Shown here: positions 43,817 to 55,131 of the stretch, one piece after another
Layout of the letters: each line of letters starts with the position of its first letter
How positions within the stretch are numbered: the first letter of the stretch is position 1
Assembly: GCA_014529385.2 (NCBI GenBank)
Contig: CM043959.1
Span: 88,147,529-88,211,528, forward strand
Direction of reading: 5' to 3'
DNA: 64,000 nucleotides
Origin: Adiantum capillus-veneris
Taxonomy: Eukaryota > Streptophyta > Polypodiopsida > Polypodiales > Pteridaceae
Notes under the pieces: model-generated
What the model saw: only the letters and a program-made list of their open reading frames with translations
Told to the model about the DNA's origin: nothing
The model's database searches: none
Position numbers and translations under genes: made by a program

Positions 43817-45180
43817 TTTCTTAGCCTTTTTAACATTTGACCATTTTTCTTTCTGGTTTATAGTGCATATCTAAAATAAGAACTAAGTTGTGAAGCTTAA
43901 TGTCTAGTTGTAAGAAATGTATTTCTATCCATAAAACTTTATAACAATGTGTCACATTATTTTGATAAGAAAAATTAAGTATTTTATAGATTTTTTTGAC
44001 AAAACAATACTAAATTTTTGTAAAATGTAAGAAATGAGAAACATTATTTTGATAAGAAGAAATAAGTATTTTATACGTATCTTGACAAAACAATACCAGA
44101 TTTTTGTAAAATGTAAGAAATGTAGATCTATCCATAAAGCTTCATAGATCTACCCAAATGTTTCTTAGCCTTTTTAACATTTGACCATTTTTCTTTCTAT
44201 CCATAAAACTTTATAACAATGCGTCACATTATTTTGATAAGAAAAATTAAGTATTTTATAGATTTTTTTGACAAAACAATACTAAATTTTTGTAAAATGT
44301 AAGAAATGAGAAACATTATTTTGATAAGAAGAAATAAGTATTTTATACGTATCTTGACAAAACAATACCAGATTTTTGTAAAATGTAAGAAATGTAGATC
44401 TATCCATAAAGCTTCATAGATCTATCCAAATGTTTCTTAGCCTTTTTAACATTTGACCATTTTTCTTTCTGGTTTATAGTGCATATCTAAAATAAGAACT
44501 AAGTTGTGAAGCTTAATGTCTAGTTGTAAGAAATGTATTTCTATCCATAAAACTTTATAACAATGTGTCACATTATTTTGATAAGAAAAATTAAGTATTT
44601 TGTAGATTTTTTTGACAAAACAATACTAAATTTTTGTAAAATGTAAGAAATGAGAAACATTATTTTGATAAGAAGAAATAAGTATTTTATACGTATCTTG
44701 ACAAAACAATACCAGATTTTTGTAAAATGTAAGAAATGTAGATCTATCCATAAAGCTTCATAGATCTATCCAAATGTTTCTTAGCCTTTTTAACATTTGA
44801 CCATTTTTCTTTCTGGTTTATAGTGCATATTTAAAATAAGAACTAAGTTGTGAAGCTTAATGTCTAGTTGTAAGAAATGTATTTCTATCCATAAAACTTT
44901 ATAACAATGTGTCACATTATTTTGATAAGAAACATTAAGTATTTTATAGATTTTTTTGACAAAACAATACTAAATTTTTGTAAAATGTAAGAAATGAGAA
45001 ACATTATTTTGATAAGAAGAAATAAGTATTTTATACGTATCTTGACAAAACAATACCAGATTTTTGTAATGTAAGAAATGTAGATCTATCCATAAAGCTT
45101 CATAACAACGTGAAACGTTATTTTAATAATAAAAAATAAGTATTTTATAACAATTTTGACAAAGCAATACTAAATTTTTG
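43817..45180. repeat. 344-bp tandem repeat array, four units
   Basis: Units begin with tttcttagcctttttaacat at 43817, 44161, 44433 and 44777. The spacing is 344, 272 and 344 bp; the second unit lacks about 72 bp in the middle. Each unit holds an internal half-repeat with ttattttgataaga and gacaaaacaatac twice. The last unit decays after about 45110. No coding potential. Confidence 0.92.
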
Positions 45181-45438
45181 ACCCAAAGTATAAGAATGAC
45201 TTATAAATTTGATTTCTAGCTTCGCTAATTACTTGCAATAAGTTGGCAGAAAAACAAAACACTTTAATGTCTCGGCACACTTCACAAACAACTATAGTGC
45301 ATAGGCCAACATTGGCATGGGACCATGGTGCATGCCACAAGTACAAACAATGGTGCAAATAACGTGGAGGTAAGGAGCAACAAAAAATAGTTATAGTGCA
45401 TAGGCCTCTCTTTCTCTCACCCACCCACACACACAATC

Positions 45439-45985
45439 TATTAAGTATGGAGCATGATTTATCCTTTGTAAAAAACGCACAGTTGTAAGGCCCCCGTTAT
45501 GAGGAGAAGCCATCGTGCATGAATAAAAAAGACTCGTCTGAAACCAAAATTTTTATGGCCATCGAAATATTATGGTCGGACGATGGTCAGAAAATGGTTG
45601 AAAAACGGTCCCTCGTTTGGCCGGTTGGCAAGTGGTCGGTAGTCAATGGCAGGTGGTTAATTTCAAAGGCAGACTTGTCTTCTCAAGCGCGGCCATACAT
45701 GGGCTAATTGGAGAGTCCAATTTGGATGTCTACAGAAGGGCGGCTACACATGGCTGCCTTTCATGAGAGAGGACAACCCTTTTGGCTTATGAAAGGAGGC
45801 TATTTCTACACACATTTTGTAGTATGAAGTTGATGCAACAAGGTGGGTGTGAGGTGGTGAGAGTGAAGCAAGGCGGTAGCTCTATTAAAGTTATAATCCC
45901 TTTGTAACCTACTTCTTGTTTGAAGTACTAAAGCCATTGAGTGGTTGCTTTCTCGTGGATGTAGCGCACACATTGGGTGAACCGT

Positions 45986-46039
<54 letters not shown>

Positions 46040-46125
46040 CTATAATTTCTCGTGTGTGAAAATTTGTCTCTCTCCATTAAGTAAGCTACTCAAATATCTA
46101 TTTAGCTACGTCCTATTTTCTAACA
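45439..46125 (+). repeat. Left LTR of the copia element
   Basis: Ends TTCTAACA and contains a long (CT)n tract at 45987-46035. The first two bases are TA rather than TG, and the TATA-like segment is altered relative to the right LTR. Confidence 0.9.
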
Positions 46126-46198
46126 ACGGGTATTAGAGCAAGGTTTGCTTGTAGCTAAAGTATCTTAAGGAAAGGATTCCTTGAACTGAGTGGGTGTA

Positions 46199-46913
46199 AT
46201 GGCTGAGGAAGGGAAGCTTAAGATCGAGGTCAACGGCAAAAAGTACCAACATTGGAAGATTCAGATTGAAAACTGCCTCTACCAGAAAGACCTTTATTTG
46301 CCACTAGGCGGTCTTGCAAAGAAGCCCGCAACAATGGCAGATGAAGCATGGATTTTCCTTGACCAAAAGGCATTAGGAATAATGCGGCTAATCTTGGCGT
46401 CAACGATGCCCTTCAACGTTTCGAAAACGAAGACCACAGAGGACTTGATGAAGTCACTTGATGACCTCTACGAGAAACCATCGGCATCCAATAAGATATA
46501 TCTCATGAAGCGCTTGTTTAATCTAAAGATGACAGAGAATGGTTCACCAACATAAGTAAACTTCGATCGATGAAAATCAATTTTGATGATGAAGTGTGAG
46601 CTCTCCTTATACTATCGTCTTTAACGGATAGTTGGGACAACCTTGTAATGGTTGTAAGTAACTCTATCTCTGGCACAAATAATCTTAAGTTTGATGACGT
46701 TGTGGGTGTCCTCCTAAGCGAGGAAATGCGAAGGAGAAGCACATGTGAATCATCAAGTGCTACACTGTCAGTGAAAATAAGAGGAACGCCTAAGAAGAGG
46801 TTCAAAAATCAAAAGGGCTGTGATCGCTCAAGGTGGAGCAAGTCACACACAAAGTCAGTTCTTGAATGTTGGAACTGCGGCAAGAAGGGGCCACGTCAAA
46901 AGGATTGCTAGTC
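46199..46913 (+). pseudogene. Copia gag
   Basis: ATG at 46199. A UBN2-type gag begins AEEGKLKIEVNGKKYQHWKI and continues to KTTEDLMKSLDDLYEK and NKIYLMKRLFNLKM (stop 46555). A second frame follows to the zinc knuckle CWNCGKKGPRQKDC, in which Pro stands where the His should be. Gag packages the element RNA. A frame break near 46550 and the altered knuckle indicate decay. Confidence 0.85.
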
Positions 46914-48265
46914 CAAGAAGAAAGAGAGTCAGAGTCTCAAGCCAACAAGCCAACATCGGAGGCCAATGTGGTAGGTAAAGTAGATCAAGGCACTCTAATT
47001 CTTTCATTAGACAATGTGTCTAATTCCTGGATAGTAGATTTCGGGGTTCATTCCATGCAACACCACACAAGCAGTATTTCCAAGATTACACTAAAGGTAA
47101 GTTTGGGTATGTATACTTGGGAGATGATGAAGCTTGTGAAATTGTCGGTAAAGATACAATTTGTGTCAAAAATGCTAACGAAAATGAATGGAAGCTTAAA
47201 GATGTTAGGCATGTTCCTTCTCTTTGCAAAAATTTAATCACTACAAGATAATTGGACGATGAAGGTCACAACATTGCATTCGGAAACAAACGATGGAAGA
47301 TCTCAAAGGGATCTTTGGTGGTTGCCAAAGGAAAAAAGGTTGGTACACTTTACTTGTGTACTGTCAACACACAATCTTCAACTTGTGCAATAGCTACAGC
47401 AGTCGACAGTGCGGTGTGGCACTACCGGCTTAGGCATATGAGTGCCAAAGGAATACAAATCCTTCAATCAGAGAAGCTTCTACCAGGTTTGAAAGAAGTG
47501 GCCTTAGAGTTCTGTGAAGATTGTGTTTACAGTAAACAAAAGAGGGTAAAATTTTAAAAATCAAGAAATGAAAGAAAAAACAAAAAACTTGAGTTGGTTT
47601 ATTCTGATGTTTGGGGTCCTGCAAATAAGTACACCATCACTTGGTGGCTCATTGTACTATGTAACATTCATAGACGATACGATTAGGAAAACATGGATTT
47701 ATGTAATGAAGAATAAATATGATGTGTTTTTCATATTTCAAAGGTGGAAAACTTTTGTGGAGAATGAAACAGGTACCGAGCCTCATATCCAACGAGCCTC
47801 ATATCCGACAATGGAGGCGAATATTGCAGCCAAGCTTTTGAAAGCATTTGTGCTAGCAATGATATTCGGAGGCAAAAGACAACGCCAAGGACACCTCAAC
47901 AAAATGGGATTTCAGAAAGGATGAACATGACAATCATGGAGCGAGCACGAAGCATGCGGCTACATGCAGGCCTACCGCTTGAGCTTTGGACGGAAGCTGT
48001 AAGTACGACTGTGTACTTAATCAACTGGTCAAACTCAACGGCATTGGATGGGGGAGTTCCAAAAGAGGCATGGGCAGGTAAACCGGTGACTTTTGCATTT
48101 CTCAAAGTGTTTGGGTGTGAGGCTTTCATGCACATAGATAGAAGCTTAAGGTCAAAGCTAGATGCAAAGTCCAAAAAGTGTTTCTGTGTTGGCTATGGAG
48201 AAGGTGAGTTTGGGTATCGTCTATGGAATTCTGAAGATAGTAAAATCTTTAGAAGTAGGATGTAA
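46866..48265 (+). pseudogene. Copia protease relic and integrase
   Basis: The protease triad is altered (SWIVDFGVHSMQHH, where a DSGAS-like motif is expected). The integrase zinc region shows VWHYRLRHMSAKGIQIL and CEDCVYSKQKR (47252-47557). The core reads YYVTFIDD near 47650. A 16-bp tandem duplication at 47777/47793 shifts the frame just before the DNGGE-like segment. The C-terminal part (LINWSNSTAL, VFGCEAFMHI, 47921-48265) is readable. Non-functional. Confidence 0.85.
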
Positions 48266-48539
48266 TTTTCAACGAATAAAATATGTACAAAGATTACTTG
48301 AAAAGAAAACACACAAAAGAAACAGGTGATGAGTACATGGAACTTGAGGACGGTGAAAAGGAGTGAAAACGGTTGCAACAACGTCAACCAAATGAGGAGC
48401 CCCAACCTATTTTCCGAAGATCCATAAGAGTAAGTAGACCTCGAGAAAGCTTTGTTCCTTCCTTCAACCATCTCTTGATCTCAAATTCTGGAGAGTAAGA
48501 ATTATACAAAGATATTATGCATCAGGAATCCAAAGAAGA

Positions 48540-50003
48540 ATGGATGAAGAGCATGCAAGTGGAGATGGAATCATTACATCGCAACCAAACATGAGAATTG
48601 GTTGAGATTCCTAAAGGTAAGTGAGCACTACAAAACAAATGGGTGTATAAGCTGAAGGAAAAAGAAGGTGGGAAGAAAAGAAACAAGTCCAGGCTTGTGG
48701 TATAATAGTTTTCTCAAAAGATTGTAAAAATGAACTCAATTAGGCTTCTCTTAAACTTTGTGACTGCTCATGATTTAAATCTTGAGCAAATGGATGTAAA
48801 TACGGTATTCTCTCACGCTGACTTAGAGAAGGAAATTTACATGCTTCAACCAAAGGGATATGAAGTAAAAACTAAGGAGAAAATGGTTTGCAGATTAAAG
48901 AAGAGCTTGTATGGCTTAAAGCAAGCATAAAGACAATGGTACTTGAAGTTCGATCGATAGATATTGGATCATAGATTCAGAAGGTGCAACTCAGATCACT
49001 GCATTTACACAAAGAATTTGGGAGATGGGAAGTTCATCATCCTAATGTTGTATGTTGATGACATGATGATTGCAAGTGCTAACATGCAGGACATCAAAGA
49101 CATAAAAGAAAAGCTGTCTATATCTTTTTCAATGAAATATTTAGGTGCTGCAGAGAGGATACTTGGTATGAAGATATCAAGGGACAGGACAAAGAAGACA
49201 CTAAAGCTATCTCAAGAGGATTACATCAAGAAGGTACTAGAAAGGTTTGCAATGCAAGATGCAAAATTTGTTTCTACACCTTTGGCTAATCACTTTAAAC
49301 TAACCAAGGATATATGTCCAAAGGCAAAAGAGGAGATAGCCTATATGTCTAAAGTTCCATATGCTGCAGATAGTCGGTTCTCTAACGTATGCTATGATCT
49401 GGACAAGGCCACATATTGCACATGCAGTGGGAGTTGTGAGTAGGTTCATGGATAATCCAGGTAAAGAGCATTGACAAGCTGTGAAGTGGATACTTAGGTA
49501 TCCAAAGGCGACAACCACGAATACTTTGTACTTTGGAGGCACTAACATTTTCTTGCAAGGGTATGCTGATGCAGATCTAGCAGGTGACAAAGACACTCAA
49601 AGGAGCACTACTGGCTATGTCTTCACAATTGGAGGCACAATAGTATGTTGGGCTTCAAAGCTACATAAAGTTGTCTCTCTTTCTACCACGGAAGCAGAAT
49701 ATGTAGCAATGATGGAGGCAAGCAAAGAGATTCTGTGGCTTGACAGATTCTTAGAAGAGCTTGGATTCAAACAAGACAATTGTGTCTTATAGCCAAAGCG
49801 CTATCCATCTTGCGAAGAACTCAGCCTTTCATTCAAAGACAAAGCACATTGAGGTGAGATATCACTTCATATGCACTCTTTTGGAAGAGGGACTGCTAAA
49901 GCTAGGAAAGGTGCATACAGAAAATCCTACATACATGTTTACAAAGGTGGTCAACAAGGAGAAGTTGAGCTTTTGCTCATCTTCAATCGACATTCAAGGA
50001 TAA
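48540..50003 (+). pseudogene. Copia reverse transcriptase and RNase H
   Basis: RT shows LEQMDVNTVFSHADLEKEIY, CRLKKSLYGLKQA and MLYVDDMMIAS (YVDD box intact). It is broken by TAA at 48928-48930, TAG at 48958-48960 and a shift near 49440. RNase H shows GYADADLAGDKDTQRSTTGY, VSLSTTEAEYVA and HIEVRYHFI, ending at 50003. The order and motifs are typical of copia. Confidence 0.87.
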
Positions 50004-50062
50004 GAAGCCAGGATGGAAAGCAGTCACATGTTTGGCTTGGAGATCAGTCTCCAAGGGAAAAT

Positions 50063-50765
50063 TGTTAAGTATGGAGCCTGATTTACCCCTTGTAATTTTC
50101 TGTATTAAAAACGTACATTTATAAGGCCCCTGTTATGAGGAGAAGCCATCGTGTGTGAAGTAAAATCACTTATCGAAAACCAAAATTTTCACGGTCATCA
50201 TTGGAATATACCCTTTTGCCGGAATATTATGGCCGGATTGCGACCCAAAAATAATCGAAAAACGGTCGATCGTTTGGTCGGTGGGACCGGTGGTCGAAAG
50301 TCAATGGCCGGTGGCCGATTTCAAAGGCAGACTTGTCTTCTCAAGGGCAGCCACACATGGGCAGATTGGAGAGTCCAATTTGGACTTGTCTACACAAGGG
50401 CGGCTATACATGGCTGCCTCTCATGAGAGAGAGAAACCATTTTGGCCTATCAAAGGAGGCCATTTCTGCACACATTTTATATTGTGAAGTTGATGCAACA
50501 ACATGTGTGTGAGGTGGTGAAAGTGAAGCAAGGTGGGAGCTCTATAAAGGGTATAATCCCTTTGTAACCTACTTCTTGTTTGAAGTACTAAAGCCATTGA
50601 ATGTGTGCTTTCCCGTGGGGATGTAGCCCACATTGGGTGAACCACGTCTATGGTGCTCTCTCTCTCTCTCTCTCTCTCTCTATAATCTCTAATGTATTAA
50701 AATTTGTCTCTCTCCATTAAGTAAGTTATTCAAATATCTATTTAGCTGCGTCATATTTCCTAACA
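50063..50765 (+). repeat. Right LTR of the copia element
   Basis: Begins TGTTAAGTATGG and ends CCTAACA. It has a TATA-like tataaagg near 50552 and a (CT)n tract at 50657-50680. Confidence 0.92.
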
Positions 50766-50859
50766 AAATCAACCTATTGACATTCAATATATAAAGTAAA
50801 GAATATAGAATCCTTATGGGTGGATGGGCGCCAAGAAAGCACAAAAGAAATTTTGCTGG

Positions 50860-52540
50860 GAAATGCTAGGGTCCACATACACATCAAGTTGTTCTATTCA
50901 TGATAGTACAACAAGTTCTTGATGGGATTCCTATTTGGGATGTTATATCTTTGAATTGGCTTCTTGATTGGCTTATTTTAGGATATTTCTAGTTGGGGAA
51001 GGAGTCCAAAGTATCATCTCTTAGAATGCACTTATTCAAGCGGGATATGTCCAACATTGATAGAACAAAGAATCTTTGGGCTATTTATAGAGGATGTGAA
51101 ATAAGGGATTTTCTTCAACCACGATCACCCTATGCTTGCATCTTGAAGGCATATGCCAATATGTAAGAATTTTGACATCGTTCATGATATGATTATTTGC
51201 CAGGTATTCTTCAAAAGCAAGGTTGAACTGCGGAATGCTTTCTTTGATATGCACACAATGTAGTACGTGAAACCACAAACAAGTTATTGAAGGGATCATT
51301 GAAGTGTGTGTCATCCCTTGGAATGTAATTATTATTACATGATATTGTCTACATGGGGACGATGAGGAAGCTTTGAATTATTGTTAGAGGAGGCAAACGT
51401 AGGGCTTCTCTCCATATACAAATACCTTCACCTCAAACTTGAAGGCATATGGCTTTATGCATGAAGTTGACATGAGCAAAAAAATTCATGATGAGACGGT
51501 TAGCCTTGCTTGGAAATGCTTTGGTTAACTTGTATACCAAATGTAGTGTAATTTTGAAAGCACAAAAGGCTGATGACGAGCTTAGAATGTCATTTGTTGA
51601 ACTACATTGCTTGCCATATATGGTCAATGGGGGTAGGGTCACAAAGTGAAATTTTAGAGACTATAAACCGAAGGTCCCTCCAATGTAGTGTCTTGTAATG
51701 CACTTATAGGGGCATATGTGACTTCTCTTGAATGTTATATGCACGTAGTCACTCAAAACTATTGGGTGATGGCCAAGCGTGTTTCAAAACCATGTGGGAA
51801 TACTTATTCCATTAAGCTCAAGAAATAACACTACACTTGCATGGTTAATCTTTTTGTGGTCTAAAATGGCATCGACACTTATCGTGGGGCATGCTACAAC
51901 ATTGGTCATGCAAAGAATCTTTGGGCTCCATATAATGTGGATGCAAGGCCGAGGCTTCTCTCTAGAGGCATTCACCCATGCTTGTGACACTATGTAAGGA
52001 ATTGACATGTGCAAACAAATTCATGATGAGATTGTTAGGCAGGGGCTCTTTTTGTGCTTGGCAGTGCTTTGGCTGACATGTACACTAAGTGTGGTATATC
52101 CATATAAAAACAACAAGTCCTTAATGAGATTTTGTACTGAATGTCATCTTTTGGAAAGTGCTTATCAATTATGGATATGCTCAACACATGGAGGGTGAGG
52201 AAGCTTTAGGTTGTTTTCAAAATTGGGAAAGCAAGGGATTCTCATATGTGTAAACACCTATGCTTACATTTTGAAGGCATGTGGCATTTGACAATAGCAA
52301 GAAAACTCATAATGAAATGGTTAGGATTGTTTGGAAGTCCTTTGATCAACTTGTATGCCAAATATGATGTAATTTTGAAAGGACAAGACATTGATGATGA
52401 ATTCCCTATCTAGACAGTCATCTCGTGGAGTACATTTGTTTGCTTGATATGCTCTGTGGGGGTAGGCCTCAAAGGGTCAGGCAATTTTAGGGAATGTGGA
52501 GCAAGGATTTTCCTCCAGATGTTTTATTACAAGAGTTAAG
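50860..52540 (+). pseudogene. PLS-type pentatricopeptide repeat (PPR) pseudogene
   Basis: Fragments in several frames match plant PPR consensus: CKQIHDEIVRQGLF (52010-52050), a DVISLNWL-like segment near 50940, FTSNLKAYGF near 51435 and AYILKACG near 52262. The module start (gg.ttctctcc-like) recurs near 51102, 51397, 51950, 52228 and 52498, at spacings of about 280-300 bp or twice that, close to a three-motif PLS block. PPR proteins bind organelle RNA. Stops and shifts are dense, so it is a relic. Confidence 0.75.
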
Positions 52541-53525
52541 GTGTTAAATCCACTTTTTGATAATCTTGGATACAAATGAGCAATTAGTTATAGTAAATAT
52601 TATAGCTTTGTTTCATAGATTGACTTCTAGACAATGTTCAGGAAAAATCATTTTCACAAACATACAAAAATCCCTCCAACACAAATCTGAACCGGAAATT
52701 TTACAATACTAGCCAATATTTTTGCAAAATTACACTATTTTCCATGTATTTTAAGTGGAATTTTCCCTTTCTTGCCCTCCCCTCAACCGACTACTTTGAT
52801 TTTGCAACCGGCTCAAGGCTAAGCTGAGGCACACTTTTCCCGAACACTGCTTCTAGACTACTCTCTTTGCTTCTCTTGTCTAACAAGCTTTACAAAACTT
52901 CTTCTAAGACAAGTTCTGTTGGTCCTTACACAACATGTACTTTTGCTAATGTAGCTTACTTTTTTGAAAACTTATTTTTTGTCAGATTTTCTTGTTATTG
53001 TACGTTCAACCTATAATGTTTTGTTAGGTACATGAGGCACCTCAACATTTTTTATTTTTTCGAGGATAGGAGCCACCAAGCAAAAACCATAGCTTTCTTA
53101 TAATGACTTAGTTACAAAACTCTCTTTAAATTTCAAAGAAGTAATATGTGACAAAAAGTAAGATAATTGCTAAACTAATACATCAAGGGCTATTGAGAAG
53201 AAACAATTTTCGTTGATAGTAGCCCTTTTTATCACAAACTTTCATTAGAAACATGGTAAGATTAAAACCATTGTGGTACATCTTCTAAGCAAAAATGGTT
53301 AGATTATGAAGCTATTGAAAATTAGGCTTGATATTAAGAGATCCTTGGTGTAAATTGAATACAAGGGTTTGTCATGTATGCTACCACTGTGTAGTTCATC
53401 TTTGAAAGAATCAAAGTTATGTGAAGACTCCAAAATTACACAGCTCAAGCCTCTTACAACCACTCTTCTACTCTAAGAATAGAAGAGATTGTAGATGCAC
53501 TCAAAGTAGACCTAGGTTATGGACT
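52541..53525. other. AT-rich non-coding stretch
   Basis: No gene seen. It lies downstream of the phytocyanin gene and probably includes its 3' untranslated region near 53400-53525. Confidence 0.45.
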
Positions 53526-55092
53526 TCAAATGAAAAATGTAAGAGGAACATTGAGGAGCAAAGTGAAGGCAATGATGAGTGTGCTCGAGAAAAAGTAAGA
53601 TAGTGAAGTAGGACTACGATTAGCAATGTTAGCTTGTGGAGGGAATGCATTTGGGGAAGGGCTAGCAATTGGACTTGGAATGATATGACTAACTTGGGAT
53701 GTTTCAGTTGACGGGGCGGTGGAGCTTGAAAGTGCATGTTTTCTAACTTTAACTTCCACCTTTTGGCCATCAGTACAATGTGACGGGATCCCACATAGGA
53801 AGTAAAAGGTGCCCGATCTATCTAGTTTAACAATTGTGGCCCCATCATCGTATGTGGATATGGGGCTACTAGCCTCACAAGCTTGGTAATCTGACTTTGT
53901 GACTACCATCACATTGTGATACTCCCTGCTGTAGTTAAAGTCTGTCTCAATGATAAACAACATAGAAAAAATTGTAAGTATCAATAAAGAATTGTACTAT
54001 TCAAAGATCAAGTTCAAAACAATAGTAGACATTGTTGATGAACATGATTTGAAGTTCTAAATATGATCATGACAATGAGAAAGCTAAAATGAACAGGAAG
54101 CAAGCAAGCAGTCTTTCAAAATATTCGATGTAAGGGAGGGCTAACTATGTTCTTAGCGCCGGGTCACACTGCGTGTTAATGGGGGTAAGATGGAAACTTG
54201 ATTGCACCACGTCGCACCCAAACTTGAAATGGAGGAAATGGAGAATACCTAGTTTGAAGGAAAACATGGGGAGGCTTTGAATGGAGAGGAAAGGAGGAGA
54301 ACGTCTCACTTCCTAAAAGATAGCTTAAACCCTTCCATTTTGAAAGTACTAGTGGGTTTAAAATAAAGCTTGGATATTTAAGGAGAAAAACATGGACTTT
54401 TTATTTTTTAGTAAGTGCTAACACTGCTAGTAGCCCATGGTGCGACTAAGCTCTTAGCCATGGTTTTAATATAAGGGATGGCATGCCAACTGCCATCCCC
54501 AAAGGCAATAACCCACTAGGTAAAGCACTGCCGACTTGCCGACTTGGGAGAAGAGAAGGGGGCGGGGCGGGGCGGGGCGGGGGGACTTGAGCAATTTCTT
54601 GCAAGTTCACCATGGGTTACTTTCACCCTATGAACTTGGGAGATTGAGCTTTGGCACCTTAAAAGATGATGTAAAAGCATTAGAGTACTCAAAAGGCTCT
54701 TATTCTAGGCACTTGAGAGACCATTGTTCCCAAAATTTCAAAGGTATCTTGGAGGTTCTTAGAGGAAAATCCTCCAAATTCTTCTAGGCCTAGTCTCTTA
54801 GGTTAGGAAAATCTTATTGATAAGCCTAACTTGAAGCTAAAGATTAAAAATGGGGTGTGGGTTAGACTAATAATAAACTAATCTTACAGAGAGTGTCGCC
54901 CACGACAAAAGTTTGAGAGTCGGCCCAGTCGGAGTAGTTGACGTTGCCGATGCTGGGCAGCGTCCAGCCAGAGGAGCCGCCCACTTCAAATTGGGCGGCC
55001 TCCTGGCCTTGGCCGCCCATCAGCACCACCCCCACCACAAGCGCCCACCATGCCATGCCTCTTCCCTGCTTCATCCTCCCTGCCTTAATCAC
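53526..55092 (-). CDS. Phytocyanin (stellacyanin-like blue copper protein), two exons, GPI-anchored
   Basis: Exon 1 is 54888-55092 and exon 2 is 53526-53941. The donor (minus strand ctct|gtaaga) and acceptor (gacag|actttaac) split one codon and join VVGDTL to a FNYSREYHNV segment, as expected for phytocyanins. The 206-residue product has an N-terminal signal segment (AWWALVVGVVLM), then FEVGGSSGWTLP, DYQACEASSP and FYFLCGIPSHC. Likely copper ligands are His77, Cys118, His123 and Gln128; Gln as axial ligand fits stellacyanins. A Pro/Ser-rich linker and a hydrophobic C-terminal tail (SSTLIIAFTLLLNV) suggest a GPI anchor. Such proteins act at the cell surface in electron transfer or wall signalling. 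An alternative start is Met at 55074. Confidence 0.88.
53942..54887 (-). other. Intron of the phytocyanin gene
   Basis: 946 bp with GTAAGA donor and CAG acceptor on the minus strand. It contains a G-rich block on the plus strand (54558-54584). Confidence 0.8.
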
Positions 55093-55131
55093 AGGAGCCC
55101 TCGATTAAGCCCTGATTAAGGTTCAAGCACC

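Larger units (their letters stand above)
45439..50765 (+). mobile_element. Ty1/copia LTR retrotransposon, near full length, inactivated
   Basis: LTRs at 45439-46125 and 50063-50765 share most of their sequence. A PBS-like gggtattagagc follows the left LTR at about 46128. The coding order is gag, protease relic, integrase, RT and RNase H, which is the copia order. Flanks caatc (45434-45438) and aaatc (50766-50770) agree at 4 of 5 positions. The right LTR begins TGTTAAG, but the left begins TATTAAG. Confidence 0.93.

Noticed and set aside
54536-54787. 83-residue plus-strand frame
   Set aside because: It overlaps the phytocyanin intron on the opposite strand and starts in the G-rich block; no domain.
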